DNA of 64,000 nt from BOG-994 sp049514215 (GTDB taxonomy: Bacteria; Pseudomonadota; Gammaproteobacteria; Burkholderiales; Burkholderiaceae_D). The stretch is from NCBI GenBank assembly GCA_049514215.1, contig JBEKVI010000009.1:35801-99800 (forward strand), written 5' to 3'. Of the stretch, positions 17,521-26,937 are shown piece after piece. The notes under the pieces were generated by a model. That model worked only from the letters and a program-made list of their open reading frames with translations, had not been told where the DNA came from and made no database searches. Position 1 is the first letter of the stretch, and each line of letters begins with the position of its first letter. A program made the translations under genes and the position numbers.

Positions 17521-19701
17521 CTAGAAGCGGTCCTTTGATTCCAAGTTCGCTTCCACTTCGGCGCGCGAGCGCCATACAGGACGGAGTATCCCCTCTGAGA
17601 GCAGCGGAAGCTGGTCAGACCGGTGAGGCGATCCCGGCTGCGAGCTCTCCCCGTAGGAAAGCAGCACCTTGGCACGCAGCGGGTGCTCGAAGCTCACGAG
17701 CGCGACGTAGGTAGCGCCGAAAATGGCACGCCGCGTGTTGCCCTGCAACGGCCCGAAATCGATCACGTTAAAGACGCCCAGCCGACCCGGCCCTCCGCTT
17801 GCAGGCAGGTCCACTTCGTCGATTTTCAGGCGCATGACCTCGCCCCACGGAGTATCGAGCGCGCCGTAGTTCGATCGCATGTTCCGCGCGGCCGCATCGA
17901 GCGCCTGCACGGCGGCTTGGGGATCGGCCAGCCCTGCCGGAGTGGACAGCGGCTCGCTGCGATTGAGGCGCTCTTTAAAGCCCTCTGCGGCGTAACCGTT
18001 CACCGCACCGGGCTGGGCGGTCCACTCGAGAAAAAGGAGCGCTCCCCGACTTTGGGCATCGGTTTTACGATCCCAGTGGGCCAGGACCTCGGAGGCTTCC
18101 TTGGCGCTATCGTCACCCCCCTTTTCGACGGCATCGAAAAGGGCTGGCAGGATCCGGTCCGCCAGTTCCGAGCGGGTCGACCACTTGTCCGCCTCCAGCT
18201 CTTCGAAGCTGATCTTGGGCGAACCTGAGAGCATGCGCAGCGCGCGCGCCATGCGCAAGTCGACGCGTTCGGCCGGAATCGAACTGGCATAAGGTGTCGG
18301 ATCGAAAGCCTGCGGCCAGGCGGCATCCCAAGGCGGGTCATTGGAGTTCTGCACGAAGCCCACCGGCGGGTCGATCACTTTGGGCAGCGCATTGAAGGGA
18401 AGATATGCGTTCCAAAGGGTCTTGGCAGTGTCACCTGGCACCGTGCCCGACCAGAACTTCAGATCTCCAAAAGCATGGCGGGGGATGAGGGCGTTGTAGA
18501 GATACTCGATGTGACCGTCGCGATCGGCATAGAGAATGTTGAATGTGGGAATCTGGAGCATGCGCAGCGCGCCTTGAAATCCTGCAAAGTCACGGGCGGT
18601 TGCCATACGCCAGTACTCCTCCAGAGCAAAGGGGCGATCGAGCCCGGCAACACGCATCGCAATGGGCGCGCCATCGCGCTCGGCCACGACCGGCCCTTGG
18701 ACCGTTGTTCGCACTGTCACGTCCTGTGTCTGCAAGCTCCCATCAGGCTCGCGAGTTTTCAACTCGACATGACGCGTCTGAAACGGCAGCACCTGATCAT
18801 CGAATCGATATCCTCCAGGGGCCGTTGCGATGCGATAGAACGTCACAGCGCTCGGGCTATTGACGGTATGGGTGAATCCCAGGTAGTCGCTAAAGACAAA
18901 GCGCAGAACGGGCAGACCGACTTGCGTGGCTCCATAGAGATCCAACCCCGGAGCGTGCAGCTGAGCCTCGTAGTAGGTCGCCCAACCCGGCGTCCAGGGC
19001 AGGTGCGGGTTCATGAGGAGCATCGCGTGTCCACTTGCCGAGCGGCTGGGTGCAATCGCCCAGCCATTACTGCCGGGGGCTTCCGAGGCGGGCAGCTCCG
19101 TGTCACGAGGCACTCGGTTCACAATCTCGCTAGGGGCTGCATAGGTGAACTGGAAAAGCCGCTGTGCATAGGCGAGAACATCGACTGCCGAGACCGGAAA
19201 GACCTCGCGGGCCTGTGGCGAGAATGCCTGCGGATGCTGGGCCGCGTAGTCATTGATACCGGCGGCAAAGGCCTCGAGATCCGCCCGAAAACGGGGTGTC
19301 TGTTGCTGAAGCCACAGCGTCGCACGGGCCGGGACATCGTTGACGATCATCCAGCGGTCGTTGGCCAGTTCAGCTTCACCGAAGTATTCGGCGGCCCGTC
19401 CCCGGGCCTGCGCGTAGAGCTTGGCCAGAATCTCGCCGTGACTTTTGGCCTGGGCCCATCCAAATCCGTAAAATAGGTCCCTCACCGACTTGGCATAGAC
19501 GTGCGGAACTCCGTATCGGTCCCAGAGCACCTCGGATCCCGGGGTCGGGTGATACGCTTGGGGGAGATCGGCTGTGTGCCCGTGGCGCGCGTCCTGTGCC
19601 AAGGTCGGGTCCGCCAGGAGCCAGGCTAGGAAAATCAGAACGCATCGCAGGGGCGGGCACAACCCACAAGGCGATGGACCAGGCTTGGAGTCTCGAATCA
19701 T
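17521..19701 (-). CDS. Penicillin acylase family protein (acyl-homoserine-lactone acylase-like)
   Basis: A 726-residue Ntn-hydrolase precursor. An N-terminal signal peptide (hydrophobic CVLIFLAWLLADPTLAQ) implies export to the periplasm. The precursor is cut autocatalytically before Ser211 in APGSNGWAIAPSRSASGH, which becomes the N-terminal nucleophile of the beta chain; MNPHLPW and NSNDPPWDAAWPQ are further landmarks. Family members hydrolyse beta-lactam amides or acyl-homoserine lactones; the substrate here cannot be told. The gene is divergent from the prolyl oligopeptidase at 19858, so the two secreted hydrolases may share a control region of about 155 bp. Confidence 0.85.
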   Translation of the reverse strand: MIRDSKPGPSPCGLCPPLRCVLIFLAWLLADPTLAQDARHGHTADLPQAYHPTPGSEVLWDRYGVPHVYAKSVRDLFYGFGWAQAKSHGEILAKLYAQARGRAAEYFGEAELANDRWMIVNDVPARATLWLQQQTPRFRADLEAFAAGINDYAAQHPQAFSPQAREVFPVSAVDVLAYAQRLFQFTYAAPSEIVNRVPRDTELPASEAPGSNGWAIAPSRSASGHAMLLMNPHLPWTPGWATYYEAQLHAPGLDLYGATQVGLPVLRFVFSDYLGFTHTVNSPSAVTFYRIATAPGGYRFDDQVLPFQTRHVELKTREPDGSLQTQDVTVRTTVQGPVVAERDGAPIAMRVAGLDRPFALEEYWRMATARDFAGFQGALRMLQIPTFNILYADRDGHIEYLYNALIPRHAFGDLKFWSGTVPGDTAKTLWNAYLPFNALPKVIDPPVGFVQNSNDPPWDAAWPQAFDPTPYASSIPAERVDLRMARALRMLSGSPKISFEELEADKWSTRSELADRILPALFDAVEKGGDDSAKEASEVLAHWDRKTDAQSRGALLFLEWTAQPGAVNGYAAEGFKERLNRSEPLSTPAGLADPQAAVQALDAAARNMRSNYGALDTPWGEVMRLKIDEVDLPASGGPGRLGVFNVIDFGPLQGNTRRAIFGATYVALVSFEHPLRAKVLLSYGESSQPGSPHRSDQLPLLSEGILRPVWRSRAEVEANLESKDRF

Positions 19702-19857
19702 GCGAGCAGGTTCAGTCTTCAGTGTCCTTGCAACGGAGCATAAGGTGGAATGCCGAAATCATCTATCTTCCGGTGTCGGCTTCTGTGCAAGTGGGCAAGC
19801 CGGCGCACGCCGATCAGCCCCGCCCCCAAGCATTTTGACGCGGTCCGAGACGTGCTG

Positions 19858-22038
19858 GTGAGCCCTTTGCCGAAGCAGCCCGCCCGCGCTATATTTGCCG
19901 CTTGCCTTTTCCCGGGGCTCGCAATCTCCTCCCTTGTATCTTCCTTCGCGCTGGCGGCAGGCTATCCTGAGACGCCGGCTCGACCCGTGACGGATGTCTA
20001 TCACGGCGTGGCCGTCACCGACGCCTATCAGTGGCTCGAGGACACTCAAAGCCCCGAAGTCAAAAGCTGGGTCGGCGCGCAAAACGCACGCTCGCGCCAC
20101 TTTCTCGACGCCCTGCCCCAGAGGGCCGGCGTGAAAAAGGAAATCGAATCCATGATGGGTAGCGGACATGTCTCGCGCCGCTACTTCACCTACACGGGGG
20201 GGCACCTGTTCGCCATGAAGGAGCAGTCGCCTAAAAACCAGAGAATGCTGGTGCTACTCGATAGCCCATCGAATGTACGAGCCGAACGCACGATCATCGA
20301 CCCGAACCTGATCGATCCGCGCGGACGCACGACCATCGACTGGTACGTGCCCTCCCAGGACGGCCACCTGGTTGCGGCCTCGCTATCCGAAAACGGAAGC
20401 GAGGATGGCACGGTCTATGTCTACGAAGTCGCAACCGGAAAAAGACTCGCCGATGTCGTACCCAGGGCTCAGTATCCGACCGGCGGGGGAAGTCTTGTCT
20501 GGTCCCCGGACAATGCCGGCTTCCTCTACACGCGCTATCCGCAAGGCACCGAGCGCGCGAAAGAAGACCGCAATTTCTTCCAACGGGTCTATTTCCACCG
20601 GCTCGGGACCCCGGCTTCGAGCGATCGCTACGTGATCGGAGCGGAATTTCCGCGCGTGGCTGAGATCGCCTTGCAATCGAGCGATGACGGACAGTACGTG
20701 CTGGCCGATGTCGCCAACGGGGACGGCGGCGAGCACGCATTTTACCTCCGGCACAAAGACGGGCACTGGACGCGCCTTGCCGACTTCAAAGACGGTTTTC
20801 GCAACGCCGTCTTTGGCCGCGATGGACGGATCTACGTCGTGGCGAGCGCAGGAAGTCCGCGCGGACAGATCGCGGCGTTCGACCCCGCCGGTCTTCTGGA
20901 AGGCTTCTCGGACGCGCGGATCATCATCCCCGAAAGCGAAGAGGTGATCGAGCGCGTGGTTGCCGGCCAGTCGCGCGTCTACGTCGAGTACCTGGCCGGT
21001 GGCCCAACCGAGATCCGGATGTTCGGTCAGGATGGGCGCTATTACGGGCGCCTTGGGTCTTTGCCAATTGGATCGGCGGAAATCGGATGCGTCCTGCAGA
21101 AAGACGCCCTCCTTTTTGGCAACGAGAGCTATACGCGCGCCTTTGCCTGGTACGTGTTCGAGGGAGGTGATGTCGCGATCAAGCCGGTCAGGACCCACTT
21201 GAGCGACGAGCCCGTCTACACCCAAGACGGCGAGCTTCGCGACGCCGAGGCCGTGCGCGAATTCGCGACCTCGGCAGACGGCACCCGCATTCCCATGACG
21301 CTCATCTATCCTGCCGGAATGAATCTCGACGGCTCCCATCCCACGCTTTTGACGGCCTATGGTGGTTACGGGATTTCCCTGTCGCCCCGGTTCTCGCGCG
21401 ATGTGGCGTTGTGGGTGCGGCACGGCGGCGTGTTTGCCGTGGCGAACTTAAGGGGCGGTGGCGAATTGGGTGAAGAATGGCATCGGGCGGGCTACCTCAC
21501 CCACAAGCAGAACGTGTTTGAGGACTTCATCGCGTGCGCAACGCACCTCGTGGAGCGGGGCTATACCTCGAAGCGACGGCTTGCGATCCGAGGCGGAAGT
21601 AACGGTGGCCTTTTGATGGGAGCCGTCACCGTGCAGCGTCCCGAACTCTTTCGGGCCGTGGTCAGCGACGTGGGCATCTACGACATGCTGCGCGTGGAGC
21701 GCACTCCCAACGGTGCATTTAATGTCACTGAATATGGCTCCGTCGAAGACGCTCTCCAGTTTGAGGCTCTTTACGCCTATTCTCCCTTTCATCACGTCAT
21801 CGACGGCACGCACTATCCCGCGATGTTGCTCACGACCGGCGAGCACGATGGGCGGGTGGCGCCCTGGATGTCCTATAAGATGGCCGCGCGCCTGCAGGCT
21901 GCCGACCCCGTGGGCCAACCGATCCTGTTACGCGTGGCAGCCGATGAGGGGCATGGCATCGGGACGTCGCTGAGCGCCCGGATCGAAGAGTCGGCCGATG
22001 CCTTTGCCTTTCTTTTCGAAGAGCTCCAGATGCGCTAG
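19858..22038 (+). CDS. Prolyl oligopeptidase family serine peptidase, secreted
   Basis: About 726 residues. An N-terminal signal peptide (FAACLFPGLAISSLVSSFALA) precedes the beta-propeller domain, which starts near TDVYHGVAVTDAYQWLED. The C-terminal alpha/beta hydrolase domain contains Ser581 in RGGSNGGLLMG, Asp664 in GEHDGRV and His699 in DEGHG. The family cleaves short peptides, often after proline. I chose GTG 19858 because it places the signal peptide at the N-terminus. The frame is open to ATG 19750 and GTG 19852 is also possible, so the start is uncertain. It is divergent from the acylase gene. Confidence 0.85.
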   Translation: MSPLPKQPARAIFAACLFPGLAISSLVSSFALAAGYPETPARPVTDVYHGVAVTDAYQWLEDTQSPEVKSWVGAQNARSRHFLDALPQRAGVKKEIESMMGSGHVSRRYFTYTGGHLFAMKEQSPKNQRMLVLLDSPSNVRAERTIIDPNLIDPRGRTTIDWYVPSQDGHLVAASLSENGSEDGTVYVYEVATGKRLADVVPRAQYPTGGGSLVWSPDNAGFLYTRYPQGTERAKEDRNFFQRVYFHRLGTPASSDRYVIGAEFPRVAEIALQSSDDGQYVLADVANGDGGEHAFYLRHKDGHWTRLADFKDGFRNAVFGRDGRIYVVASAGSPRGQIAAFDPAGLLEGFSDARIIIPESEEVIERVVAGQSRVYVEYLAGGPTEIRMFGQDGRYYGRLGSLPIGSAEIGCVLQKDALLFGNESYTRAFAWYVFEGGDVAIKPVRTHLSDEPVYTQDGELRDAEAVREFATSADGTRIPMTLIYPAGMNLDGSHPTLLTAYGGYGISLSPRFSRDVALWVRHGGVFAVANLRGGGELGEEWHRAGYLTHKQNVFEDFIACATHLVERGYTSKRRLAIRGGSNGGLLMGAVTVQRPELFRAVVSDVGIYDMLRVERTPNGAFNVTEYGSVEDALQFEALYAYSPFHHVIDGTHYPAMLLTTGEHDGRVAPWMSYKMAARLQAADPVGQPILLRVAADEGHGIGTSLSARIEESADAFAFLFEELQMR

Positions 22039-22099
22039 CGGGTTGTCGCCTCGCCGCCAAAAGCGGAAGGCTCACCCATGGGCAGATCGAGGCTCGCAG

Positions 22100-22357
22100 C
22101 TAGTGGGCTGCGCGTTTTAGTTCGTGCACGCCATTTTTAGCCGCGGTCGCAATCGAATGGCCGGCCTGTCGCAGTGCCGAGCCCAACTCGTGGCCCGCCT
22201 GGGCGAGCGCATGACCGCCCTGGCGCACTGCCGAGCCGAGCTCGCGCCCCGCCTGCTTGGCCCCCTCGGATACGCTACCCGAATCGGCAAACGCGTTCGT
22301 AGCGAGCGCACACACCAAGACCAGCGACCAAGGCAAGAATTTCTGGACCGGTTTCAT
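22100..22357 (-). CDS. Small secreted protein with 11-residue-type repeats
   Basis: An 85-residue protein. The first 24 residues form a clear signal peptide (LPWSLVLVCALATNAFA). The rest is a helical, alanine- and glycine-rich repeat: KQAGRELGSAVRQGG, AQAGHELGSALRQAG and AGHSIATAAKNGVHELKR. The repeats suggest an amphipathic helix or coiled structure in the periplasm. I do not recognise a family with a known role. The start at ATG 22357 is chosen to place the signal peptide at the N-terminus. The strongest evidence that it is real is the signal peptide together with the repeats. Confidence 0.6.
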   Translation of the reverse strand: MKPVQKFLPWSLVLVCALATNAFADSGSVSEGAKQAGRELGSAVRQGGHALAQAGHELGSALRQAGHSIATAAKNGVHELKRAAH

Positions 22358-22421
22358 GACGAAATCATAGCATCCGCCGTTCCGTCCCGCAGCCACCGGG
22401 AATCGCCACGTCCGCGCGTTT

Positions 22422-24815
22422 CTAGATCTTGCCTAGGGCCGCTAGAAGCTTGAGCGGGGTTGCCGGCTGGCTTAAGACGCACGCCCCAAACGGAGCCAGA
22501 GCGTCATTGATCGCGTTCATGACGGCCGCAGGTGCGCCCGCGGTCCCGGCTTCGCCGGCCCCCTTGGCGCCCAAGCGGGAGGTGGCCGTGGGGGTCTCGA
22601 CATGCGCGACTTCGATGTCCGGCATCTCGGCTGCCATCGGCACCAAGTACTCGGCAAGACTGCCATTTTGAAGCAGACCTTGGTCGTCGTAGCGGCACTC
22701 CTCGAAGAGCGCGGCGCCGATCCCCTGCACGATCGCCCCCCGGATCTGCTCGTCTACGAGCATCGGATTGATCACTCTGCCGCAGTCCTCGACGGCCCAG
22801 TGGCGCAACAGCTTCACGAAGCCAGTGTCGACATCGACTTCGACGTAAGACGCTTGCACGCCGTTGGTGAAGATGAAGGGATACTCGCGCTGGGCGTAGT
22901 GGCGCGTGACCACCAGATCGGCCACGACGCCCTTGGGCAGGGTATCGGGCCTGAAATAGGCGATGCGTCCGAGTTCGCCCAACTCCAGGAGAACCGCCTC
23001 GGATTTCGCATCGCAAATGGCGCCCCTCACGAGCCGCAGCGATGCGACCTCGCGCGCAAGTATGTGGCCGGCGAGATCGAGAATGCGCTCCCTGAGCGCC
23101 AATCCCGACTGAAACACCGACTCACCCCCGATGCCCGCGCCCCGCGAGGCCCACGTGCCCCCGCCATAGGGCGTGACGTCGGTATCCCCGGTGATGACGC
23201 GCACGCTCGCAATGGGAACGCCCACCGCGTCGGCGGCGATCTGCGCGAAGATGCCTTCGCTGCCCTGGCCTTGTTCACCCACGCCCACCATGACCGTGAC
23301 GCTTCCGGAAGGATCGAGTCTCAAGGTCGCGCCATCTTGCGCCGAGATGCGGGCCCCTCCCACGCCATAGAAAGCCGCGCTCGGATTGGTGAGCTCGATG
23401 AGAACAGCAAAGCCGATTCCCCGGTAGACGCCCCGTTCGCGAAGTCGCACCTGCTCTTGCCGCAATCCCTCGTAGTCCATGAGTTGTTCGATTCTTCGCA
23501 GACACGCCTCGTGGGATAGCCCCTCGAGCTGAATGCCCGAGGCCCCGGCGCGGGGATAGCTGCCATCGGCCATGACATTGCGTCTTCTAAGTTCCAGAGG
23601 ATCGGCCCCGAGTTTTTGGGCGAGCAGATCGACCAGTCCTTCGGTGACGGCACAGGCGATCGGGTGGCCCACCCCGCGGTACTGGCAGGTTGGAGGTTTG
23701 TTCTGAAAGACCACCTGCAGCCGTCCCCGGTATTGTTCGTGGCCATAAGGTCCGCCCACTAGATTCAAGACCTGGTTGCCTTCGATTGCACTGGTGCGCG
23801 GAAACATGGAGTAAGGCCCGATCCCCGTGAGATCGTCGATCTCGAAGCCCAGGATCTGACCGTCCTGGGTCGAGGCGATTCGCCCTCGGACACGATGTTC
23901 GCGCGCGTGGATATCACTGACAAAGGACTCGAGCCGGTCGGCTACGAATTTGACCGGGCGCTTTAGCATGATGCTCAGAGCAACCGTCGCGAAGTCCTCG
24001 GGATATGCGTGCACCTTGATCCCGAACGAGCCGCCCACGTCCTTGCAGATCACGCGCACAGCAGACTCCTCCAGGCCGAACTGGCGCGCGTAGAGGTCTT
24101 GCATCATGTGCGGCGCCTGATGCGAGTGATAGACGGTCAAGCGGCGGTCCGCCGAATGCCAGTCCGCGATCTGGCAACGGGGCTCGAGCGTGACGCCGGT
24201 GTGCCGCGCAAACTCGAACGTCGCCTCGGCGATGACGTCGGCGCGGCAAAACGCCGCATCCACGCCACCGGTGTCGATCGCTCTTTCAAAACAGAGGTTG
24301 TCGTGCAACTCCGGATGGATGGGAGGAGTGGCCGGATCGAGTGCGGCCTCCATCGAGACCAGGGCGGGCAGCTCCTCCCACTCGACCCTCAGATACTGGA
24401 GTGCATCTTCGGCCTCATGGCGCGTGCGCGCGACGACCGCTGCGACCGCTTCGCCCTGCCACAAGGCACGCTCCAGGGCGAGCGGATATTGGGGAGCGGA
24501 CTTCATCCCCTTCAGGTGGGACAGGGTCGCGACCCAGGGTTTGCAAAGGCCCGCGATTTCATGTCCGTCCACCACGGCCAATACGCCTGGCATCATCACC
24601 GAGAAACTTTTATCGATCGAGACGATCCGCGCATGGGCCACGGGCGATCTCCAGAACACGACGTGCGCCATGCGGGGCAGCTCAATGTCGTCGACGTAGG
24701 TGCCCTGACCCGTCAGAAGGCGCCGCGCCCCCTCGCGCGCCACGCTCTGACCGATGTAACGCTGGTCTTCCGTGAGACTGGGCAGGCCCATCGGGGCCTT
24801 TTCGGGGGCATTCAT
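22422..24815 (-). CDS. Molybdenum hydroxylase large subunit (xanthine dehydrogenase/CoxL family)
   Basis: A 797-residue molybdopterin-binding subunit. It begins near YIGQSVAREGARRLLTGQGTY and ends with LGAKGAGEAGTAGAPAAVMN, whose glutamate is the expected active-site base. The active-site loop is TCQYRGVGHP, not the AYRCSFR loop of true (form I) CO dehydrogenase. It is therefore more likely a hydroxylase of an N-heterocycle, aldehyde or aromatic acid. ATG 24815 has GGAGAG upstream and overlaps the stop of the 2Fe-2S subunit gene (ATGA). It is the last gene of the CoxG-FAD-2Fe2S-Mo operon, so the four genes are transcribed together leftward. Confidence 0.88.
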   Translation of the reverse strand: MNAPEKAPMGLPSLTEDQRYIGQSVAREGARRLLTGQGTYVDDIELPRMAHVVFWRSPVAHARIVSIDKSFSVMMPGVLAVVDGHEIAGLCKPWVATLSHLKGMKSAPQYPLALERALWQGEAVAAVVARTRHEAEDALQYLRVEWEELPALVSMEAALDPATPPIHPELHDNLCFERAIDTGGVDAAFCRADVIAEATFEFARHTGVTLEPRCQIADWHSADRRLTVYHSHQAPHMMQDLYARQFGLEESAVRVICKDVGGSFGIKVHAYPEDFATVALSIMLKRPVKFVADRLESFVSDIHAREHRVRGRIASTQDGQILGFEIDDLTGIGPYSMFPRTSAIEGNQVLNLVGGPYGHEQYRGRLQVVFQNKPPTCQYRGVGHPIACAVTEGLVDLLAQKLGADPLELRRRNVMADGSYPRAGASGIQLEGLSHEACLRRIEQLMDYEGLRQEQVRLRERGVYRGIGFAVLIELTNPSAAFYGVGGARISAQDGATLRLDPSGSVTVMVGVGEQGQGSEGIFAQIAADAVGVPIASVRVITGDTDVTPYGGGTWASRGAGIGGESVFQSGLALRERILDLAGHILAREVASLRLVRGAICDAKSEAVLLELGELGRIAYFRPDTLPKGVVADLVVTRHYAQREYPFIFTNGVQASYVEVDVDTGFVKLLRHWAVEDCGRVINPMLVDEQIRGAIVQGIGAALFEECRYDDQGLLQNGSLAEYLVPMAAEMPDIEVAHVETPTATSRLGAKGAGEAGTAGAPAAVMNAINDALAPFGACVLSQPATPLKLLAALGKI

Positions 24816-25318
24816 GGTTCGCTCTCCGAGGCAGCTGCCGTTTTGCGCGCTCGGAGGACGTCGCACACGGCATCAACGATCGCGTGGTAACCGGTGCAGC
24901 GGCAGTAGTTCCCCGACACCCAAAGGCGCACGTCCTCCCGGCTCGCCTCGGGCCTGCACGCGACCAGTTCCGCAGCCGCAAGCAGCATCCCCGATGAGCA
25001 GAATCCGCACTGCATCGCGTTGTGTGCGAGAAACGCGGCCTGGAGGTCCGCCACGACGGGATCATCTCCAAGCCCCTCGATCGTATCGATCCGACAGCCG
25101 TCGGCCTGCACCGCCAAAACGAGGCATCCGCGCACGATCTTTCCGTCGATGCGCACCGTGCACGCACCGCACACCCCGTGCTCGCAACCCAGGTGCGCGC
25201 CGGTGAGCCGAAGTGTGCGCCGCAAGAAGTCGACGAGATGCTCCCGCGGCTCGGCGCGATGGCGCTCGCGCTGGCCATTGACGGTCAGAGTGATCGTTCG
25301 GGTTTCGTCGGCGTTCAC
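24812..25318 (-). CDS. Molybdenum hydroxylase 2Fe-2S subunit (CoxS type)
   Basis: A 168-residue protein with two [2Fe-2S] clusters. The plant-ferredoxin-like N-terminal domain shows CEHGVCGACTV followed by a further cysteine in RGCLVL. The C-terminal helical domain shows QCGFCSSGML and NYCRCTGYHAIVDAV. It passes electrons from the molybdenum site to FAD within the complex. It overlaps the FAD subunit gene upstream and the large subunit gene downstream by four bases each, which indicates coupled translation in fixed stoichiometry. Confidence 0.92.
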   Translation of the reverse strand: MNADETRTITLTVNGQRERHRAEPREHLVDFLRRTLRLTGAHLGCEHGVCGACTVRIDGKIVRGCLVLAVQADGCRIDTIEGLGDDPVVADLQAAFLAHNAMQCGFCSSGMLLAAAELVACRPEASREDVRLWVSGNYCRCTGYHAIVDAVCDVLRARKTAAASESEP

Positions 25319-26199
25319 TCAGATGTCCTGACCGGAGATTCCAGGGTCGCCAAGACCCGGCGCAGAAGTACGCCGGCCAGGTGACGTTTCATCGCCGCCG
25401 GATACAGGGGATCCGGGGCGGACTCGAGCGCCACGCTGAGTTCGTCCTGCGCGATCCCTAGCGCGTGCGCGATGTGTGTGGGATCGATCGGCTTTCCTTC
25501 GAGATAGAGTTCCGTCTGGCGCGCGCGAACCGGAGTGACGCCCACCCCCAGGTAGGCGAGCCTGACGCGCGTGAGCCGGTCGGCCACGCGCGCTGCCCCT
25601 CCTGCAAGACCGACGATCGCGTAGTCGCCATGTCTGCGGGCGAGTTCATCGAAGGCGAAGGATTCGTTCAAGTCACAGCAGGGTATTTCGGCTGCAACCA
25701 GGATCTCCCCGGGCTTTAGGGCGGTCGTAAACAGGCCCAGAAAGAACTCCTTTGCGGCAATGCGTCGTTCGCCCCCGCGGCCCACCGCGATGAACTCCGC
25801 CTCGAGCGCGAGAGTGCACGCGGGCCACTCGGCGGCGGGATCGGCATAGGCGATCGAGCCGCCAAAGGTGCCGCGATTGCGGATCGCACGGTGCGCGATA
25901 TGGGGTGCTGCGAGCTTAAGCAGCGGCGCGTGCTGCGCGATTACGGGCGACTCTTCGATTTCGGTATGGGTGGCAAGCGCCCCCACGCGCAGCTTTCCCG
26001 AGTTAACCGAGATCCCGGCCAGACCGGGCAAGCGCCGGATGTCAATCAGCAGCGCCGGTTCTGACAAGCGCATGTTCAGGGTCGCAACCAAGGTCTGGCC
26101 ACCGGCCACGATGCGTGCTTCATCACCGTACTCGTCCAATAGCGTGAAGACTTCGTCCAGGTGATGAACGCTCACGAACTCGAAGGCGGGCGCTTTCAT
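25315..26199 (-). CDS. Molybdenum hydroxylase FAD-binding subunit (CoxM type)
   Basis: A 294-residue protein of the FAD_binding_5/CO dehydrogenase flavoprotein type. RIVAGGQTLVATLNMRL and the second FAD loop NRGTFGGSIAYADPAAEWP bind the cofactor. The C-terminal about 100 residues form the CO_deh_flav_C domain. It receives electrons from the 2Fe-2S subunit. It starts 7 bp after the CoxG-like gene and overlaps the next gene by ATGA. Confidence 0.92.
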   Translation of the reverse strand: MKAPAFEFVSVHHLDEVFTLLDEYGDEARIVAGGQTLVATLNMRLSEPALLIDIRRLPGLAGISVNSGKLRVGALATHTEIEESPVIAQHAPLLKLAAPHIAHRAIRNRGTFGGSIAYADPAAEWPACTLALEAEFIAVGRGGERRIAAKEFFLGLFTTALKPGEILVAAEIPCCDLNESFAFDELARRHGDYAIVGLAGGAARVADRLTRVRLAYLGVGVTPVRARQTELYLEGKPIDPTHIAHALGIAQDELSVALESAPDPLYPAAMKRHLAGVLLRRVLATLESPVRTSE

Positions 26200-26206
26200 C
26201 GGGGGC

Positions 26207-26833
26207 CTAGTGCTTGATGAACGAGCCGATCAGGACCCCGAGGGCGGTGGAGGCAACGCCAAGCCCGAACCAAAGGATGCGCCCGCGTTCGGCGAGCTCG
26301 GCGGCAACCGCTGGCGGTGCTCTTAGGGGCGCCGCCCGATTCGGCGCTTCAAGCTCGTAGGCTCTGATGGATTCCTCGCCTTGGACCGGGTCCAACGAGG
26401 ACACCTTCTGGCCGAACGTCTTGAAGAACCGCTCGGCCATCTCGCGCGCCGAGGCATCCACCAGCCGCCCGCCCAGTTGACCGAGTTTGCCGCCCAGTGT
26501 GGCCTCGGTCGTGTACGCCAGGGAAGTCGCCTCTCCCACATCGGCAAGGGTGACCTCCGAGACGCCCTTCGCGAAACCGGCAGCACCCCCGGTCCCCTCG
26601 AATTCGAGTCGGTAACCCTCGTTTTCCTGCGCATGCGAGATCAGGATCTTGCCCACGAATCGGGCCCGCACGGGTCCGAGCCGGACTGCGACCCGCGCGA
26701 GCATTTCGCGCTCGGATACGGCTTTGACTTCTTCGCAACCGGGAATGCACAAGGCCAAGAGTGCAGGATCGTTAAGCGCGCGCCAGACGATCGGACGCGC
26801 CGCCAAAATCGTCACCTGCCCTTTCATCTCCAT
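26207..26833 (-). CDS. CoxG-like SRPBCC protein with C-terminal membrane anchor
   Basis: A 208-residue protein. The N-terminal about 150 residues match the carbon monoxide dehydrogenase subunit G family (MKGQVTILAARPIVWRAL, CIPGCEEVK, GEATSLAYTTEATLGGKLGQL). A linker and one C-terminal transmembrane helix (ILWFGLGVASTALGVLIG) follow. In the CO-oxidising Cox system CoxG recruits the enzyme to the membrane; a similar role for this hydroxylase is inferred. ATG 26833 is preceded by GGGGAAG. The frame is open further upstream, but that part has no family similarity and crosses the regulatory region. It is the first gene of the leftward operon. Confidence 0.85.
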   Translation of the reverse strand: MEMKGQVTILAARPIVWRALNDPALLALCIPGCEEVKAVSEREMLARVAVRLGPVRARFVGKILISHAQENEGYRLEFEGTGGAAGFAKGVSEVTLADVGEATSLAYTTEATLGGKLGQLGGRLVDASAREMAERFFKTFGQKVSSLDPVQGEESIRAYELEAPNRAAPLRAPPAVAAELAERGRILWFGLGVASTALGVLIGSFIKH

Positions 26834-26883
26834 GGCGCTTCCCCCATTGCGTTCACGGCTATCATAATCCATCGAAAAGAATA

Positions 26884-26911
26884 TTGACCAACTGGTAAAT
26901 AACGCTAGAAT
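26884..26911 (+). promoter_or_regulatory. Promoter of the TetR gene with overlapping operator palindrome
   Basis: TTGACC (26884-26889) and TAGAAT (26906-26911) are spaced by 16 bp, a good sigma-70 promoter facing the TetR gene. The palindrome TTGACCAACTGGTAAA (26884-26899) has six of seven arm positions matching and covers the -35 box. It lies between the divergent hydroxylase and transporter arms. A TetR dimer bound there would block its own promoter and could also control the leftward operon. Confidence 0.6.
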
Positions 26912-26937
26912 CGGTCGGGAACCAAAGAGGTGGATCC

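Noticed and set aside
18475..19476. Long plus-strand open frame opposite the acylase gene
   Set aside because: It is antisense to a clearly conserved enzyme and its product has no family features. Similar shadows opposite xylB (16183-17097), livM (31576-32511) and the peptidase (20383-21423) were dismissed for the same reason.
22422..26833. Carbon monoxide dehydrogenase operon
   Set aside because: The layout resembles cox genes, but the large-subunit loop is TCQYRGVGHP and lacks the AYRCSFR signature of CO-oxidising enzymes, so I call it a general molybdenum hydroxylase.
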